DNA of 64,000 nt from Leptospira kobayashii (GTDB lineage: Bacteria; Spirochaetota; Leptospiria; Leptospirales; Leptospiraceae). Made by a program: the position numbers and the translations under genes. Of the stretch, positions 44,504 through 53,924 are shown one piece after another (positions within the stretch are counted from its first letter, which is position 1; every line of letters starts with the position of its first letter). The DNA is taken from positions 804,001 through 868,000 of the forward strand of contig NZ_AP025028.1 in the NCBI RefSeq assembly GCF_003114835.2, given 5' to 3'. The notes below the pieces were generated by a model, which worked only from the letters and a program-made list of their open reading frames with translations, did no database searches and was not told the origin of the DNA.

Positions 44504-47500
44504 TTATTTATTATTATACAATGTATTATTATTAGTTTTAATATTGCCATCGCTGTCAATACTGAACTGTCGCGTTTTTGTTACCTCAAGGCCCAAGCCT
44601 AAGGATGGCGAAAAGTTCCAGTTTTTATCTGCTCCTACTGCAAAAGATGCTTTTAAAGGTCCTTTTCCTGCGCCAAATTCTATAGATTTACTTCTTTGGT
44701 CATCGACATTTATTGAAACATTATAATCCAAAGCAGTCGCTGCTTTCCAGAAAGGATAGGCAGCTTTAGGAAATCTTAGCATTGTAGAAAAAACATAGGG
44801 GGCTGCGCCGACTCCTAATTTTCCTGGTACAGAAATCCCCCCTGACCCTATCATCGCAGCCTCTCCGATCTTCCCATAAACCTCAGCAGTACATTTGGCT
44901 GGATTTTTTGCACAGTCATTTGCTTTAGCTGCTACCGCTGTTGCGTCATTCGAACCTGATGTTAATGACTCCCATCCAACTATTTGATTAAACATAGAAC
45001 CTAAATCATAGTTATGTACCAAGATCCCATCTTCCCCAACGAAATAGGTATGATTATTTTCTATTTCTAAGTTATAAACCTTAGTTGTCGTTACATCATT
45101 ATGTAGAACTCCAGTGACAGGAACTTGTTTGCCATCTTTTAGGAGAACGTTTTCCCCCACTTGAAGATCTTTCGCTTCCACCCATGCTTGTTTGTCTACA
45201 ACCCAGAAAGGGTGGTTCCAGGTAGTTTGCAAAGCAGCCTCCGCGACTTGAATATCAAAGAGTAGATCTACCTCATGAACAAATAGTTCTGTAACTAATT
45301 TATAGCTTACCTCTTTTGTAGTTTCATTCCAAGATGCAACCTCATCTCCCACTTGAATCTCTTCAATGTTCTTGAGTCCGTCCTTCGTGTGAACTTTGGT
45401 TCCAGCTACAAAGCAAGTTCTATCTTTGAATCCGGTTGCATTCCCATTTTGGTCATAAGTCATACTGCCCGAATGGTCTGAGTAGTTACCAGCCATCTGA
45501 CCTGCGAAATCTTTCACATTCCCCCAAGCTCGTTCTAGGATATTATCTCTAGTTGTATGCTCATCACGGTTTTCTGCTCCATTTACTTCCGCAGATTTGT
45601 TCTGAACTCGTTTCTCCTTTTCATCATCGGACAAATCATCCCAATCTTCCGTTGCCCCACCATTTGCTTCTAGCCATGCTTTCTTCGCATTATCCAACTC
45701 TTGGTATTTGGCTTTAACTGCAACTGCCTGTTCTTGTAGGGATCCTTTTAGATCTGATTGGCTTGTAACGATTCCTTGTTTCCATGCATTTTTAGGATCA
45801 TTTACAGGATTGCCTGATGCGGAAATGCCAGATTCTGAATCGTAGTTGATTTGGCCGTATCCATTATTATAACCAACGTTAAATCCACCTGTGTTGAAGT
45901 TGTATCCCGCAGATACACTGTATCCGTCTTTGTTGCTATATTCCGCAGTAAGCCCTCCGTTTTGAGTGACCCCAACTGTAGCACTACTTCCATCTGCATT
46001 GTTATTTGTGCGTTCTAGACCAGCACCGTCTCTTTGATTGAATGTAAGCGAGTTGCTGCTTCCTATACTTCCATCTCTGTTAAAATTGTTTTGTGTAACG
46101 AATGCCCCAAAACCTTCATCTTTGTTATATGTTAATCCACCACTGTAATTTCCTGTAGTGGCTCCTAATGCTGCCCCGAAACCATCCGCTTTGGAATAGG
46201 TGACTCCCGCAGTGAGTCCGTTCTCTGTCTTGACTCCTACGGCAATGCTAGTCCCTGATTTCTGGGTATAGTTCACCCCGGCTTGGAGAGCCCCGATAGC
46301 TAGTCCGGCACTGACTCCGAATCCTTCATCTTTACTGTAGGAAACTCCTACTTTCGCAATACCTGCAATTCCCACACTAGCGGCAACACCGCCATTCTCG
46401 GAAACGCTGAGGCTTGCTGCTCCGCCTAGTAGACCTACACTTGCACCAAATCCATTCTCAGAATCATAAGATAATCCAACATTGACAGTCCCTCCTGTTG
46501 CACCTGCAACGAGTCCGTTCACCACACCGCCGACTGCACCAACCATGGCACCTTGTAGTCCACCGCTAGCTGCTCCCTGTGCTGCACCGATTGCCGCAAG
46601 TGCAACTAGTGACGCGCCACCCGTAAATGGAGCTGCTACGACTGCGGCAACTGCTATGACTGTTTTGAAGGTACTTGTCTCGTAGAACTTCTCCTTAGGT
46701 TTACTCATTTTATCTAACTGTTGTGAGATGGCCCAGGCAGGTATGCCAGTAGCTTCGGCAATTGCACTGGTAGCTTCTTGTTTCACATAGTCTTTCATTG
46801 CTTCTTTCATCGACTTACCACCTACAAGACCGGATATGAGTCCTGCAGGAAGACCAGTCGCTTCTGCAATTGCAGAAGTAATCGCACCATTCACTCGTTC
46901 GGTGACTACCGACTTGAAGCTTTGGGACAGGTTTTGTCCGCTAGCTGTTCCCGAAAGAACATCAAATAGAAATCCTTTGCTTTCTTTCTCTTCATCGTTA
47001 GCTTTGGATTTAGCTTGTACGTCCTTGATAGTTCCATCTAAGTATCTTGTAAACGCTCCATTTGCCGCGCCAACTTCATTCGTAGCATATGTAGTTCCCA
47101 TGCCATTCAGCTCGAAGCTGTGGCCCATGGCTCCCAGCGAGAATGCAGCAGGAACGTTCAGATCTTGCATTCCATAACTCATCTCAATCGGAATCCCTTT
47201 GATATTGACTGTTCCTTTGAGTTCCCTCGAACCTAAATAACGTTGTGTGGAAACAGGCACTCCTTTAATAGATACCCAATTCTCTCCTTTGGAATCACTG
47301 GGAAGAGTTCCTTGTCGGAAATTGTACTTCGATTGCTTGTAATTATCTCGAAGTCCACCCATATTTGGTGTGTAACTCTTACTAAATCCTTCTTCCAATC
47401 CCTGGAAGTTGGTTAGGAAATAATTACTGGTTCTGTTATATGTCTCAATGTTTTGAGCTTTGATATCTTCATTCTGTGCATAATAGGCTTTTGTCTCTTC

Positions 47501-50500
47501 CGTCTTATCACTGAACTGTGCAAACATAGAATCCATGTTAGTGGCCATGTTATCTACGAATGCTGCCACTTGGGATACTTTATCCGCATCAAACTCTGTA
47601 TTCATCAGAGTATCGATTCCGAGTGTATCCACACGTAATGTGCCAGGATCAAACTTGGTATTGATCTCTATGTTTTGAGCCATGAAGAGAGGAGAATAAC
47701 TGGAATCTTGCATCGCATTCCCTGCGATCTTGAAGTCACCGCTGTGAATGGTCCTTGACCCTACGATAAAGTCACCTTGGATACGAAACTCATAACCTTC
47801 TTTTCTCAAGTAGGCATACTCATCGCCTTGTGAATATTTGAGGAACAGTTCTTGTCTGAGGGTCTTACTTCTAGCTTCATTCTCTTCTATAAATTGTTGA
47901 GAGTATTCATCCAAATACTTTGCAATCGCGCTGTTAGCTGCATAGTTCAGTGCCTGACTGGAGCCGTTGAGTAGGGCGCCTAAGTTTTTAATATCATTCT
48001 CGTTTGTGACGAGGGAATTCATATGAGAGAGTAGACCGTCTACTTGCTCTCTCGTTTCTTTGAGTTCTTGGTTCGATGCATTGATTGCTTCCGCAATTTC
48101 CGATCCATCGGATACTGAGGTAGGAGCACCACTTTCTATCGCGGCAATCATCTCTGCGAGACCGTCTAACAATTCTCCTTTGAGGTTTTTATTCGCCAGT
48201 TGTTCCGATTGTGCGAGTAGTTGATTTACTAGATTTTGGGATTCAGTTCCTTTTTGGACTAAACTTTGGGATGTGGCAAGTAAACCTTGGATTTTATCGT
48301 AAGCCTCACTTGATTCTCTGATTCCATCAATTTGATTCTGGCCTTGTTTGATTTGTTTGGCAATCGCTTCCGAGTCGTCGAAGCTCTTGCTAATGAGTGA
48401 ATCTTTGTAATTTAAGAACGAAGACTTTGTATAACTAAGAGATCTGGAGGAAACCTCTTGCAACATAAAGTCGCCGAGCTTATCATAATTATCCGTGATG
48501 ATCGACCTAGCTTCTGCTTTTTTCGCTACCGCCTGTTGGGTGTAATACGCTGCTTCGTCGAACTTGCCTTTTTCTTCGAATTCTTCCGCTAGTTTGAGGA
48601 AGTCATCTGCTTTCTTGAAGTATTGCTCAACGTCCGAGAGTATCTTGTTTTCTTTTACCAATACTTCTTTTTGAAGTGTGTTCGCTTTCTTAGTATCGTC
48701 CCTTACATCTTGATAAAGCGCGAGGGTGTTCCTGTCTCTGGCGGCACGAGGGATAAATCCGAATTTACCATCGTCTCCACTCAGTTCATTGTTCCAATCC
48801 ACTTGTCCTTGCTGGGAAGCATCGATGTTGGCTTGTACGGATTCGAATTCTTCTGCACCATACCCTGCTTCGCCAAACATTCCTAGAATGTTTTGGATTC
48901 GGATCGTTGCATCCATTTCGCTGGAAGTATAACTTTCCGTTCTGGCATAGGAATCGATTAGTTTTTGACTTACGACTGCACCCGCTTCTCCCAGTTGGAT
49001 TTCATTTGCTTTTCCATCGACTGCTTGGTCTAACAACTGATTGGAATAGTCGTATTGGTAATTGTTCCAAAGTTGACGGGAGCTATCGTACAATTGGCCT
49101 GTCGCGTTGTATGAGTTTACGATTTGGGATTGTAGGTTTTGAGCGACCGAGATGGCATCGGCTTGGAATTTTTTCTCACCTGTGCCTGGGTCTTCTACCG
49201 CTTTGTTCAGTGCTTCTTTGGCGGTTAAAAACCAATTCAACTCAACCGATTTGAATGTAACGATTGTATCCTGCCAAGCCTGTTGCCCGGAGCGGAACCT
49301 GCTGTTCTGATTATTAACGGCTCCCGTTCCTGCGACTTCATAACCATAAACATCAGTGATCCAATTGTCTCTTTGCGTAGTTAGGCTTGCGATTTGAGTA
49401 TCAAAGTTGAGAACTGCGAGGTTTTTTGCTTCTTCCAGATTGGCGAGAGAGATTTCGTATTCGTCTGTGTACTGTTTGCTTCTATCTTCCCAATCTTTGA
49501 GAGGATTCACTAGTCCGAGGAATGTATCCGCCAGGCTTTTGTAATTTGCCTGGTGCCCTCTCCAGGTGTCTTCGTTCGCTTGTTTGTCTTTGTCTATGTA
49601 TTTGTAATCCGTATAGATACTGACCGTATTGTACCAACCGAGTTGGTCATACCAGCTTCCTGAGCCAGTGATATTGGATGCACCTAGAAATACTTGTGTG
49701 GAACCTGCAATTGCCTGTTCGCTTCCAGCGAGGTATCCTTGCGCGGTGCTCGGAGTGAATGTTGCATTATAATTTTTAGAAATCGCATTGCGAACGTTAT
49801 CGTTGACTGTATATTGGGCGCTGTCTATATTGCGGATGAGAGATAAATCTACCCCCCAATCAGCTTTTACAGCTCGATATGTTCCGCCAACACAAACACC
49901 ACCAAAACCGATACTTCCGCATCTATCTTCATAATCAACATAGGAAGCGCTGCCTGAAGAATAATAATTCATTAGAGTTTGATCTGCCGTTCCTATAATG
50001 GAAGCATCTCTTCTATATGTATAGTATGATTTAATATACTCATTTGTAGCGACGTAATGTCCACTGTAAGTACCGTCTTGTAAGTAGGAAATATTAAGAG
50101 ATGTTGGTTGACCGGCACAACCATTGTATCCATCGCCATGCTGGGAACATGTGACATTAGTCGTTCCTACAACTTGATTATAGGTTAAGTTTTGTAAAAC
50201 GGTAATATTTTCCCATTTGAGTCCGTTCCATTCGTCCGCTTTTCCTTTGGCGTATTCTTCCTGGTTTCTAAAAAAAGTTCCCAGTGTTTGCGCCATATCG
50301 GATACGGAAGCATGATCGTCTAATTGTTGTTGAATGGAGGAAAGAAGCGCGTCTATATCTCCGAAGGAATCACTCATCACTTTACTTCCAGTAAAACTGG
50401 AAGCAAGTTGAGTTCTTTGGGATTGGATGCTATTGACAGTTCCTTGCAAAGAAGACCGAAGCGCATTCTCTGCGTTTTCAATCATTGCTTTGTTCTGGAG

Positions 50501-51313
50501 CCACTGTTCTTTTGTCATGGCAATCCCATCCAAGTAGTCTTGTTTTTCCTGGGTTAGGTTGCTGATTGTAGTATTCCATTGTAAGATCCCGTTTTGGATG
50601 GCGGCCACGGAATCTTGTTCCCAATTCTCTTGTTTGGTGAGTAGATCCTGCCACTTACTATCCCAAAGAGCGGCACCTTGCGTGTATCCGTCCGTGACTT
50701 GCGCGGGGTTCGCTTCTTGGGAAGCCTCCGCAAAGCCGGTTACCGCCTGAACAGCCGGGTTGATTGTCGCAAGTAACCCTTGTTTGCTGTTTTCTATATC
50801 TTGGTCTTTTTTAGCGGAAAGAGTGTTGAGAAAAGCATTCAATTCGGATTGGATATAGCTGGATGCATCTGCGATCCAGGTGGCTTTTGCTTGTTGTTTT
50901 TGTAAGGTAAGTTGCGCTTGAACGGCTTGTTTGTAAACGTTTACATCATTCACAGGATCGGTGGTTGTGACTGAACTAAGAATCGTATTGATCTCCGCTT
51001 CTACTTCCGCTTCCCAAGATGCTTCGACTGCATCTTCCGCACCTCTCACGATGCTCATAAAACCCGATTCGCTGGTTTGGCTTGCCGCCGCAGACTCAAC
51101 GTAAGGTTGTAAGTCCGTATTTCTAAATGGTTTTGTTTTGGTAAGTTGAGGAACACTCTGCGCCAAAACTTCTATGGGCAAAACCATAGTGAATAAAAAA
51201 ACAGTGAGTAGTAAGAGAGAGGTGAGTCTTTCGGAGAATCCGATTCTGGAACCGAAGTCCAGGCTGAAAGTAGTGTATCGTTTGTTAGAGTGGGAGAAGA
51301 GAGAGTTTTTCAT
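44504..51313 (-). CDS. Full-length giant exported protein with HINT autoprocessing domain
   Basis: A 2269-residue giant. The first 1240 residues nearly match the cassette 3 giant, with signal or anchor sequence at 28-52, except for a different Cys-containing block at about 377-501. From KGENWVSIKGVPV onward it diverges, but keeps the hydrophobic Gly/Ala stretch and glycine-rich beta repeats. After an acidic helical linker comes a HINT domain (about 1967-2100): catalytic Cys in CFVAGTKVHTKDG, NIEEIQVGDEV, TWNHPFWV, and the closing YFVGEDGILVHN. HINT domains of polymorphic toxins cut off the C-terminal toxin. The following about 169 residues are beta-rich (PLKASFAVGADKNWNFSP) with no recognised motif. 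It overlaps the upstream companion gene by ATGA, and no 0.4-kb repeat flanks it. Confidence 0.88.
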   Translation of the reverse strand: MKNSLFSHSNKRYTTFSLDFGSRIGFSERLTSLLLLTVFLFTMVLPIEVLAQSVPQLTKTKPFRNTDLQPYVESAAASQTSESGFMSIVRGAEDAVEASWEAEVEAEINTILSSVTTTDPVNDVNVYKQAVQAQLTLQKQQAKATWIADASSYIQSELNAFLNTLSAKKDQDIENSKQGLLATINPAVQAVTGFAEASQEANPAQVTDGYTQGAALWDSKWQDLLTKQENWEQDSVAAIQNGILQWNTTISNLTQEKQDYLDGIAMTKEQWLQNKAMIENAENALRSSLQGTVNSIQSQRTQLASSFTGSKVMSDSFGDIDALLSSIQQQLDDHASVSDMAQTLGTFFRNQEEYAKGKADEWNGLKWENITVLQNLTYNQVVGTTNVTCSQHGDGYNGCAGQPTSLNISYLQDGTYSGHYVATNEYIKSYYTYRRDASIIGTADQTLMNYYSSGSASYVDYEDRCGSIGFGGVCVGGTYRAVKADWGVDLSLIRNIDSAQYTVNDNVRNAISKNYNATFTPSTAQGYLAGSEQAIAGSTQVFLGASNITGSGSWYDQLGWYNTVSIYTDYKYIDKDKQANEDTWRGHQANYKSLADTFLGLVNPLKDWEDRSKQYTDEYEISLANLEEAKNLAVLNFDTQIASLTTQRDNWITDVYGYEVAGTGAVNNQNSRFRSGQQAWQDTIVTFKSVELNWFLTAKEALNKAVEDPGTGEKKFQADAISVAQNLQSQIVNSYNATGQLYDSSRQLWNNYQYDYSNQLLDQAVDGKANEIQLGEAGAVVSQKLIDSYARTESYTSSEMDATIRIQNILGMFGEAGYGAEEFESVQANIDASQQGQVDWNNELSGDDGKFGFIPRAARDRNTLALYQDVRDDTKKANTLQKEVLVKENKILSDVEQYFKKADDFLKLAEEFEEKGKFDEAAYYTQQAVAKKAEARSIITDNYDKLGDFMLQEVSSRSLSYTKSSFLNYKDSLISKSFDDSEAIAKQIKQGQNQIDGIRESSEAYDKIQGLLATSQSLVQKGTESQNLVNQLLAQSEQLANKNLKGELLDGLAEMIAAIESGAPTSVSDGSEIAEAINASNQELKETREQVDGLLSHMNSLVTNENDIKNLGALLNGSSQALNYAANSAIAKYLDEYSQQFIEENEARSKTLRQELFLKYSQGDEYAYLRKEGYEFRIQGDFIVGSRTIHSGDFKIAGNAMQDSSYSPLFMAQNIEINTKFDPGTLRVDTLGIDTLMNTEFDADKVSQVAAFVDNMATNMDSMFAQFSDKTEETKAYYAQNEDIKAQNIETYNRTSNYFLTNFQGLEEGFSKSYTPNMGGLRDNYKQSKYNFRQGTLPSDSKGENWVSIKGVPVSTQRYLGSRELKGTVNIKGIPIEMSYGMQDLNVPAAFSLGAMGHSFELNGMGTTYATNEVGAANGAFTRYLDGTIKDVQAKSKANDEEKESKGFLFDVLSGTASGQNLSQSFKSVVTERVNGAITSAIAEATGLPAGLISGLVGGKSMKEAMKDYVKQEATSAIAEATGIPAWAISQQLDKMSKPKEKFYETSTFKTVIAVAAVVAAPFTGGASLVALAAIGAAQGAASGGLQGAMVGAVGGVVNGLVAGATGGTVNVGLSYDSENGFGASVGLLGGAASLSVSENGGVAASVGIAGIAKVGVSYSKDEGFGVSAGLAIGALQAGVNYTQKSGTSIAVGVKTENGLTAGVTYSKADGFGAALGATTGNYSGGLTYNKDEGFGAFVTQNNFNRDGSIGSSNSLTFNQRDGAGLERTNNNADGSSATVGVTQNGGLTAEYSNKDGYSVSAGYNFNTGGFNVGYNNGYGQINYDSESGISASGNPVNDPKNAWKQGIVTSQSDLKGSLQEQAVAVKAKYQELDNAKKAWLEANGGATEDWDDLSDDEKEKRVQNKSAEVNGAENRDEHTTRDNILERAWGNVKDFAGQMAGNYSDHSGSMTYDQNGNATGFKDRTCFVAGTKVHTKDGLKNIEEIQVGDEVASWNETTKEVSYKLVTELFVHEVDLLFDIQVAEAALQTTWNHPFWVVDKQAWVEAKDLQVGENVLLKDGKQVPVTGVLHNDVTTTKVYNLEIENNHTYFVGEDGILVHNYDLGSMFNQIVGWESLTSGSNDATAVAAKANDCAKNPAKCTAEVYGKIGEAAMIGSGGISVPGKLGVGAAPYVFSTMLRFPKAAYPFWKAATALDYNVSINVDDQRSKSIEFGAGKGPLKASFAVGADKNWNFSPSLGLGLEVTKTRQFSIDSDGNIKTNNNTLYNNK

Positions 51314-51951
51314 GTACGAACCTGTTTTGGGAAACCTGGAGGAGGCGAACCCCGTTTGATTGCTAAAAATTGTAAAAAGCGATTGGGAATCGAGGGATTA
51401 GGACAAATAAGGTGAAAACCAAGAGTTTGATTTTGAGAATCAAAAGGTTTTCTAGTGTTTGTTATACGAACAAAGGAAGGTTCAAATTTATCGGAACCGG
51501 ATATAAGTAGAACTTTGGATGAGTAAAAGTAGGGAAAGTTTTCGGAATCGGACTCTGACCGGAAGGAGGCGGTTTGCAAACCAGCCATTTCCTTATGAAA
51601 ATCGGATTGAACCTGCTTTTGTAAGGTGATGATTTCCGAAACCAGATCCCTTTCTTCGTTTTCCCAATCGATTTCCGTCTTTGGATGCGCGGGGAGGGAG
51701 GCTTGAAGAGCGGCTTGAGTCTGATTTGGGCTAAAAATCTTATCGGAATCGGGATCTTCCGGGAAACTATTTTTTGACTTCAGCTCGGATTCCCAGACAG
51801 TAGTTTCCAGTTCCGATTCGAAACTAGCAGTGGTTATATTTGATTCGGCGAATAAATAACCGGGGGTAGCGCATAACAAGACAAGTAGAAGAGCATAGCT
51901 ACTCATTCGCGTATTTGTTTTATTATGAAGAAATCCCACGCTAAAGGTCAT
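51310..51951 (-). CDS. Exported companion protein of the HINT giant
   Basis: A 213-residue homologue of the protein at 41169-41810, of equal length and with the same ATGA overlap into the giant gene. The signal peptide (ALLLVLLCATPGYLFA) and the helical core (RDLVSEIITLQKQVQSDFHK) are nearly identical. Differences cluster at the N-terminus and in the mature segment PYFYSSKVLLISGSDKFEPS. Conservation of the pair next to both complete giants, and only there, shows that companion plus giant is the functional unit. Family unknown. Confidence 0.75.
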   Translation of the reverse strand: MTFSVGFLHNKTNTRMSSYALLLVLLCATPGYLFAESNITTASFESELETTVWESELKSKNSFPEDPDSDKIFSPNQTQAALQASLPAHPKTEIDWENEERDLVSEIITLQKQVQSDFHKEMAGLQTASFRSESDSENFPYFYSSKVLLISGSDKFEPSFVRITNTRKPFDSQNQTLGFHLICPNPSIPNRFLQFLAIKRGSPPPGFPKQVRT

Positions 51952-52310
51952 TAGAACGGGGGATCTGGGTCTGGAACAAGTTCTTTTTTTTCGATTGCTT
52001 ACTTTTTAGGCAAAATTCACTAGCAGCTAACTAGCATTCTCGCATAATTTAATTATGTCACATTAGAAAATTAGAAATATTGCGAAAGAGTGGCAAAAAA
52101 AGGGAAAAAATGCCTGTTAGTCTTAGTATTTTTTCTAGGGGCACCTATTTGGAAAAATATTTTCGCAGAACAACGGAATTTGATAAATTTTTCAAAGGGT
52201 AATTTCGGTTAGGTCGATAATATTATCAAACAAGAGTTAGCTCAAAGTGGAAGTTTTGTTATTTGGCTCTCTTGAATTGATTTTATTATATAATTTATTC
52301 TAATTTGTTA
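51952..52310. other. Divergent spacer between the giant operon and the efflux operon
   Basis: This 359-base gap is AT-rich and carries no open frame of note. It should contain promoters in both directions. A near-palindrome CATAATTTAATTATG lies near 52043-52057. TTGGCT (52263-52268) followed after 17 bases by TTATAT is a weak promoter candidate for the efflux operon. No copy of the 0.4-kb element is present. Confidence 0.4.
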
Positions 52311-53924
52311 ATGTTTATAAAATTTCGGAGTTTCGTTATCATTTTTTTGTTTACTTGCTCAGGTGGTCTCTCCGCAAATTCCGAACCCTTACGCATCGAC
52401 TTGGATACCGCGATACAGATTGCGGCTACCAATTATTATTTGTTACAAACCATCAAAAATAAAAATTCAGCGATCAAAGATTTAATCACTGAAAGGTGGC
52501 GTGATCTTTTGCCTACATTAGGGGTGAATGTGATCCGCCAAAGGTACATTATTACCGATTCCAACGACTATATCTACAATGGAATCATGCTTACCGCCGA
52601 TCAGGTGATTTATGACGGGGGGCGGAAAGGTCTGGATCTGGACATTGCGAAGCTGGAAGAACTTTTATCCAAAGAGGAATTTAAGATAACATACGCAAGG
52701 TTAAAGTTAGATGTGGAAAAAAACTTTATGAACGTTCTCATCGCTTCGGGAAAGATCGCATTGAACAAAAAATCTTTGGAACGTGCCCGCGAGCAACTTC
52801 GTCTTGTTAAATTGGAACTTGAATTGGGTTTTACGACGGATGTTCAGGTTATGAGCATATTGTCCAGACAACAGGAGATCGAATTCGCTCTCACAAAATC
52901 GAAAAATGAATTCTTAAAGGCGAAAAACGAACTCAAGCAGATCATGGGACTCAGTTATGAGGCGGATCTGATCCTGGAAGGGGATCTTTTGCGCGATTTT
53001 CTCATCAACAAACCCACCATCACCAAAAATACTCTGATCGAAAGAGCCAGAAACGAAAGACCGGAAATCATGCGTGCAAAGGTAAATCATCATAAAGTGG
53101 AAAAAGAGAAGGATTTGGCGGAAAATGCATGGATTCCTCAGATTTCGGTAGGGGGTGCTTACGGTAGAACCGGTATAGAATACCCGCTCCGAAACGATGC
53201 ATGGAACGTAAATTTTAAAGTAACATTTCCTCTGGGCGGTTCGACAAATACCCTTACGGAAAATACCGGAGTAAGATACAATAACCTCGCCAATTCAGGG
53301 TTTGGTGGAAATACCAATCCGAATTTCAATAGTTCCACCAATAACGATTTCCAATTTTTGAATAACATGGGTTATTCGAGAAAGGTGATGGAAAGCAAAA
53401 TCAAATTGGGAGCCGCCATCTCCGAAAGAAAACATTTGGAAAGGGGAATTGCCATCGAAGTGGAAAAATCGGCCGACTCCGTATTGGAAGCCTATGATTT
53501 GATCCGTATTGGTAGCGGTGCGGTATTTTTCCGATATGAAAGTTTGAAACTTATGACTACCCGTTCCCAGGTGGGAGAAGCAAAACGGGCCGATATTCTT
53601 TTCGCAGAAACAGAGTTAGTTGAGGCACAGGAGAAATTGGTGGAAGCACTCGGGAAATACATGATTTCCTCTTACGAACTCGAATGGGTATCCGGAATGG
53701 TTCCCCAGACTATGAAACTTTTCGAATATAGTCCCAAAAACGGAAATACCATTTTACCTTTTTTGTTATTGGACAAGCCGATTGATAAAAAAGGTATCCC
53801 GGAAGGTTTGCGACCTACCGATCTGGATGAATTTTTCGACAAAGATATCGATACTACCCCGGAAGAAAAAGACTCATTGAACCGCAAAAAATTCGACCTA
53901 GAGAAAAAGCAGGACTCCAAATGA
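52311..53924 (+). CDS. TolC-family outer-membrane efflux protein
   Basis: A 537-residue outer-membrane factor and the first gene of a seven-gene operon. A signal peptide ([14 protein letters not shown]) precedes two copies of the OEP helical hairpin. The first is marked by [21 protein letters not shown] and [20 protein letters not shown], the second by [20 protein letters not shown] and [21 protein letters not shown] start at the ATG at 52311 rather than the TTG 6 bases earlier. The C-terminal 60 residues are charged and extend past the usual family end. It would form the exit duct for the adaptor and RND pump encoded downstream. Its TGA overlaps the next ATG. Confidence 0.9.
   Translation: MFIKFRSFVIIFLFTCSGGLSANSEPLRIDLDTAIQIAATNYYLLQTIKNKNSAIKDLITERWRDLLPTLGVNVIRQRYIITDSNDYIYNGIMLTADQVIYDGGRKGLDLDIAKLEELLSKEEFKITYARLKLDVEKNFMNVLIASGKIALNKKSLERAREQLRLVKLELELGFTTDVQVMSILSRQQEIEFALTKSKNEFLKAKNELKQIMGLSYEADLILEGDLLRDFLINKPTITKNTLIERARNERPEIMRAKVNHHKVEKEKDLAENAWIPQISVGGAYGRTGIEYPLRNDAWNVNFKVTFPLGGSTNTLTENTGVRYNNLANSGFGGNTNPNFNSSTNNDFQFLNNMGYSRKVMESKIKLGAAISERKHLERGIAIEVEKSADSVLEAYDLIRIGSGAVFFRYESLKLMTTRSQVGEAKRADILFAETELVEAQEKLVEALGKYMISSYELEWVSGMVPQTMKLFEYSPKNGNTILPFLLLDKPIDKKGIPEGLRPTDLDEFFDKDIDTTPEEKDSLNRKKFDLEKKQDSK

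Noticed and set aside
52081..52110. Sigma-54 type -24/-12 promoter near TGGCAAAAAAAGGG
   Set aside because: The GG and GC elements are too far apart for the fixed 10-base spacing that sigma-54 promoters need.
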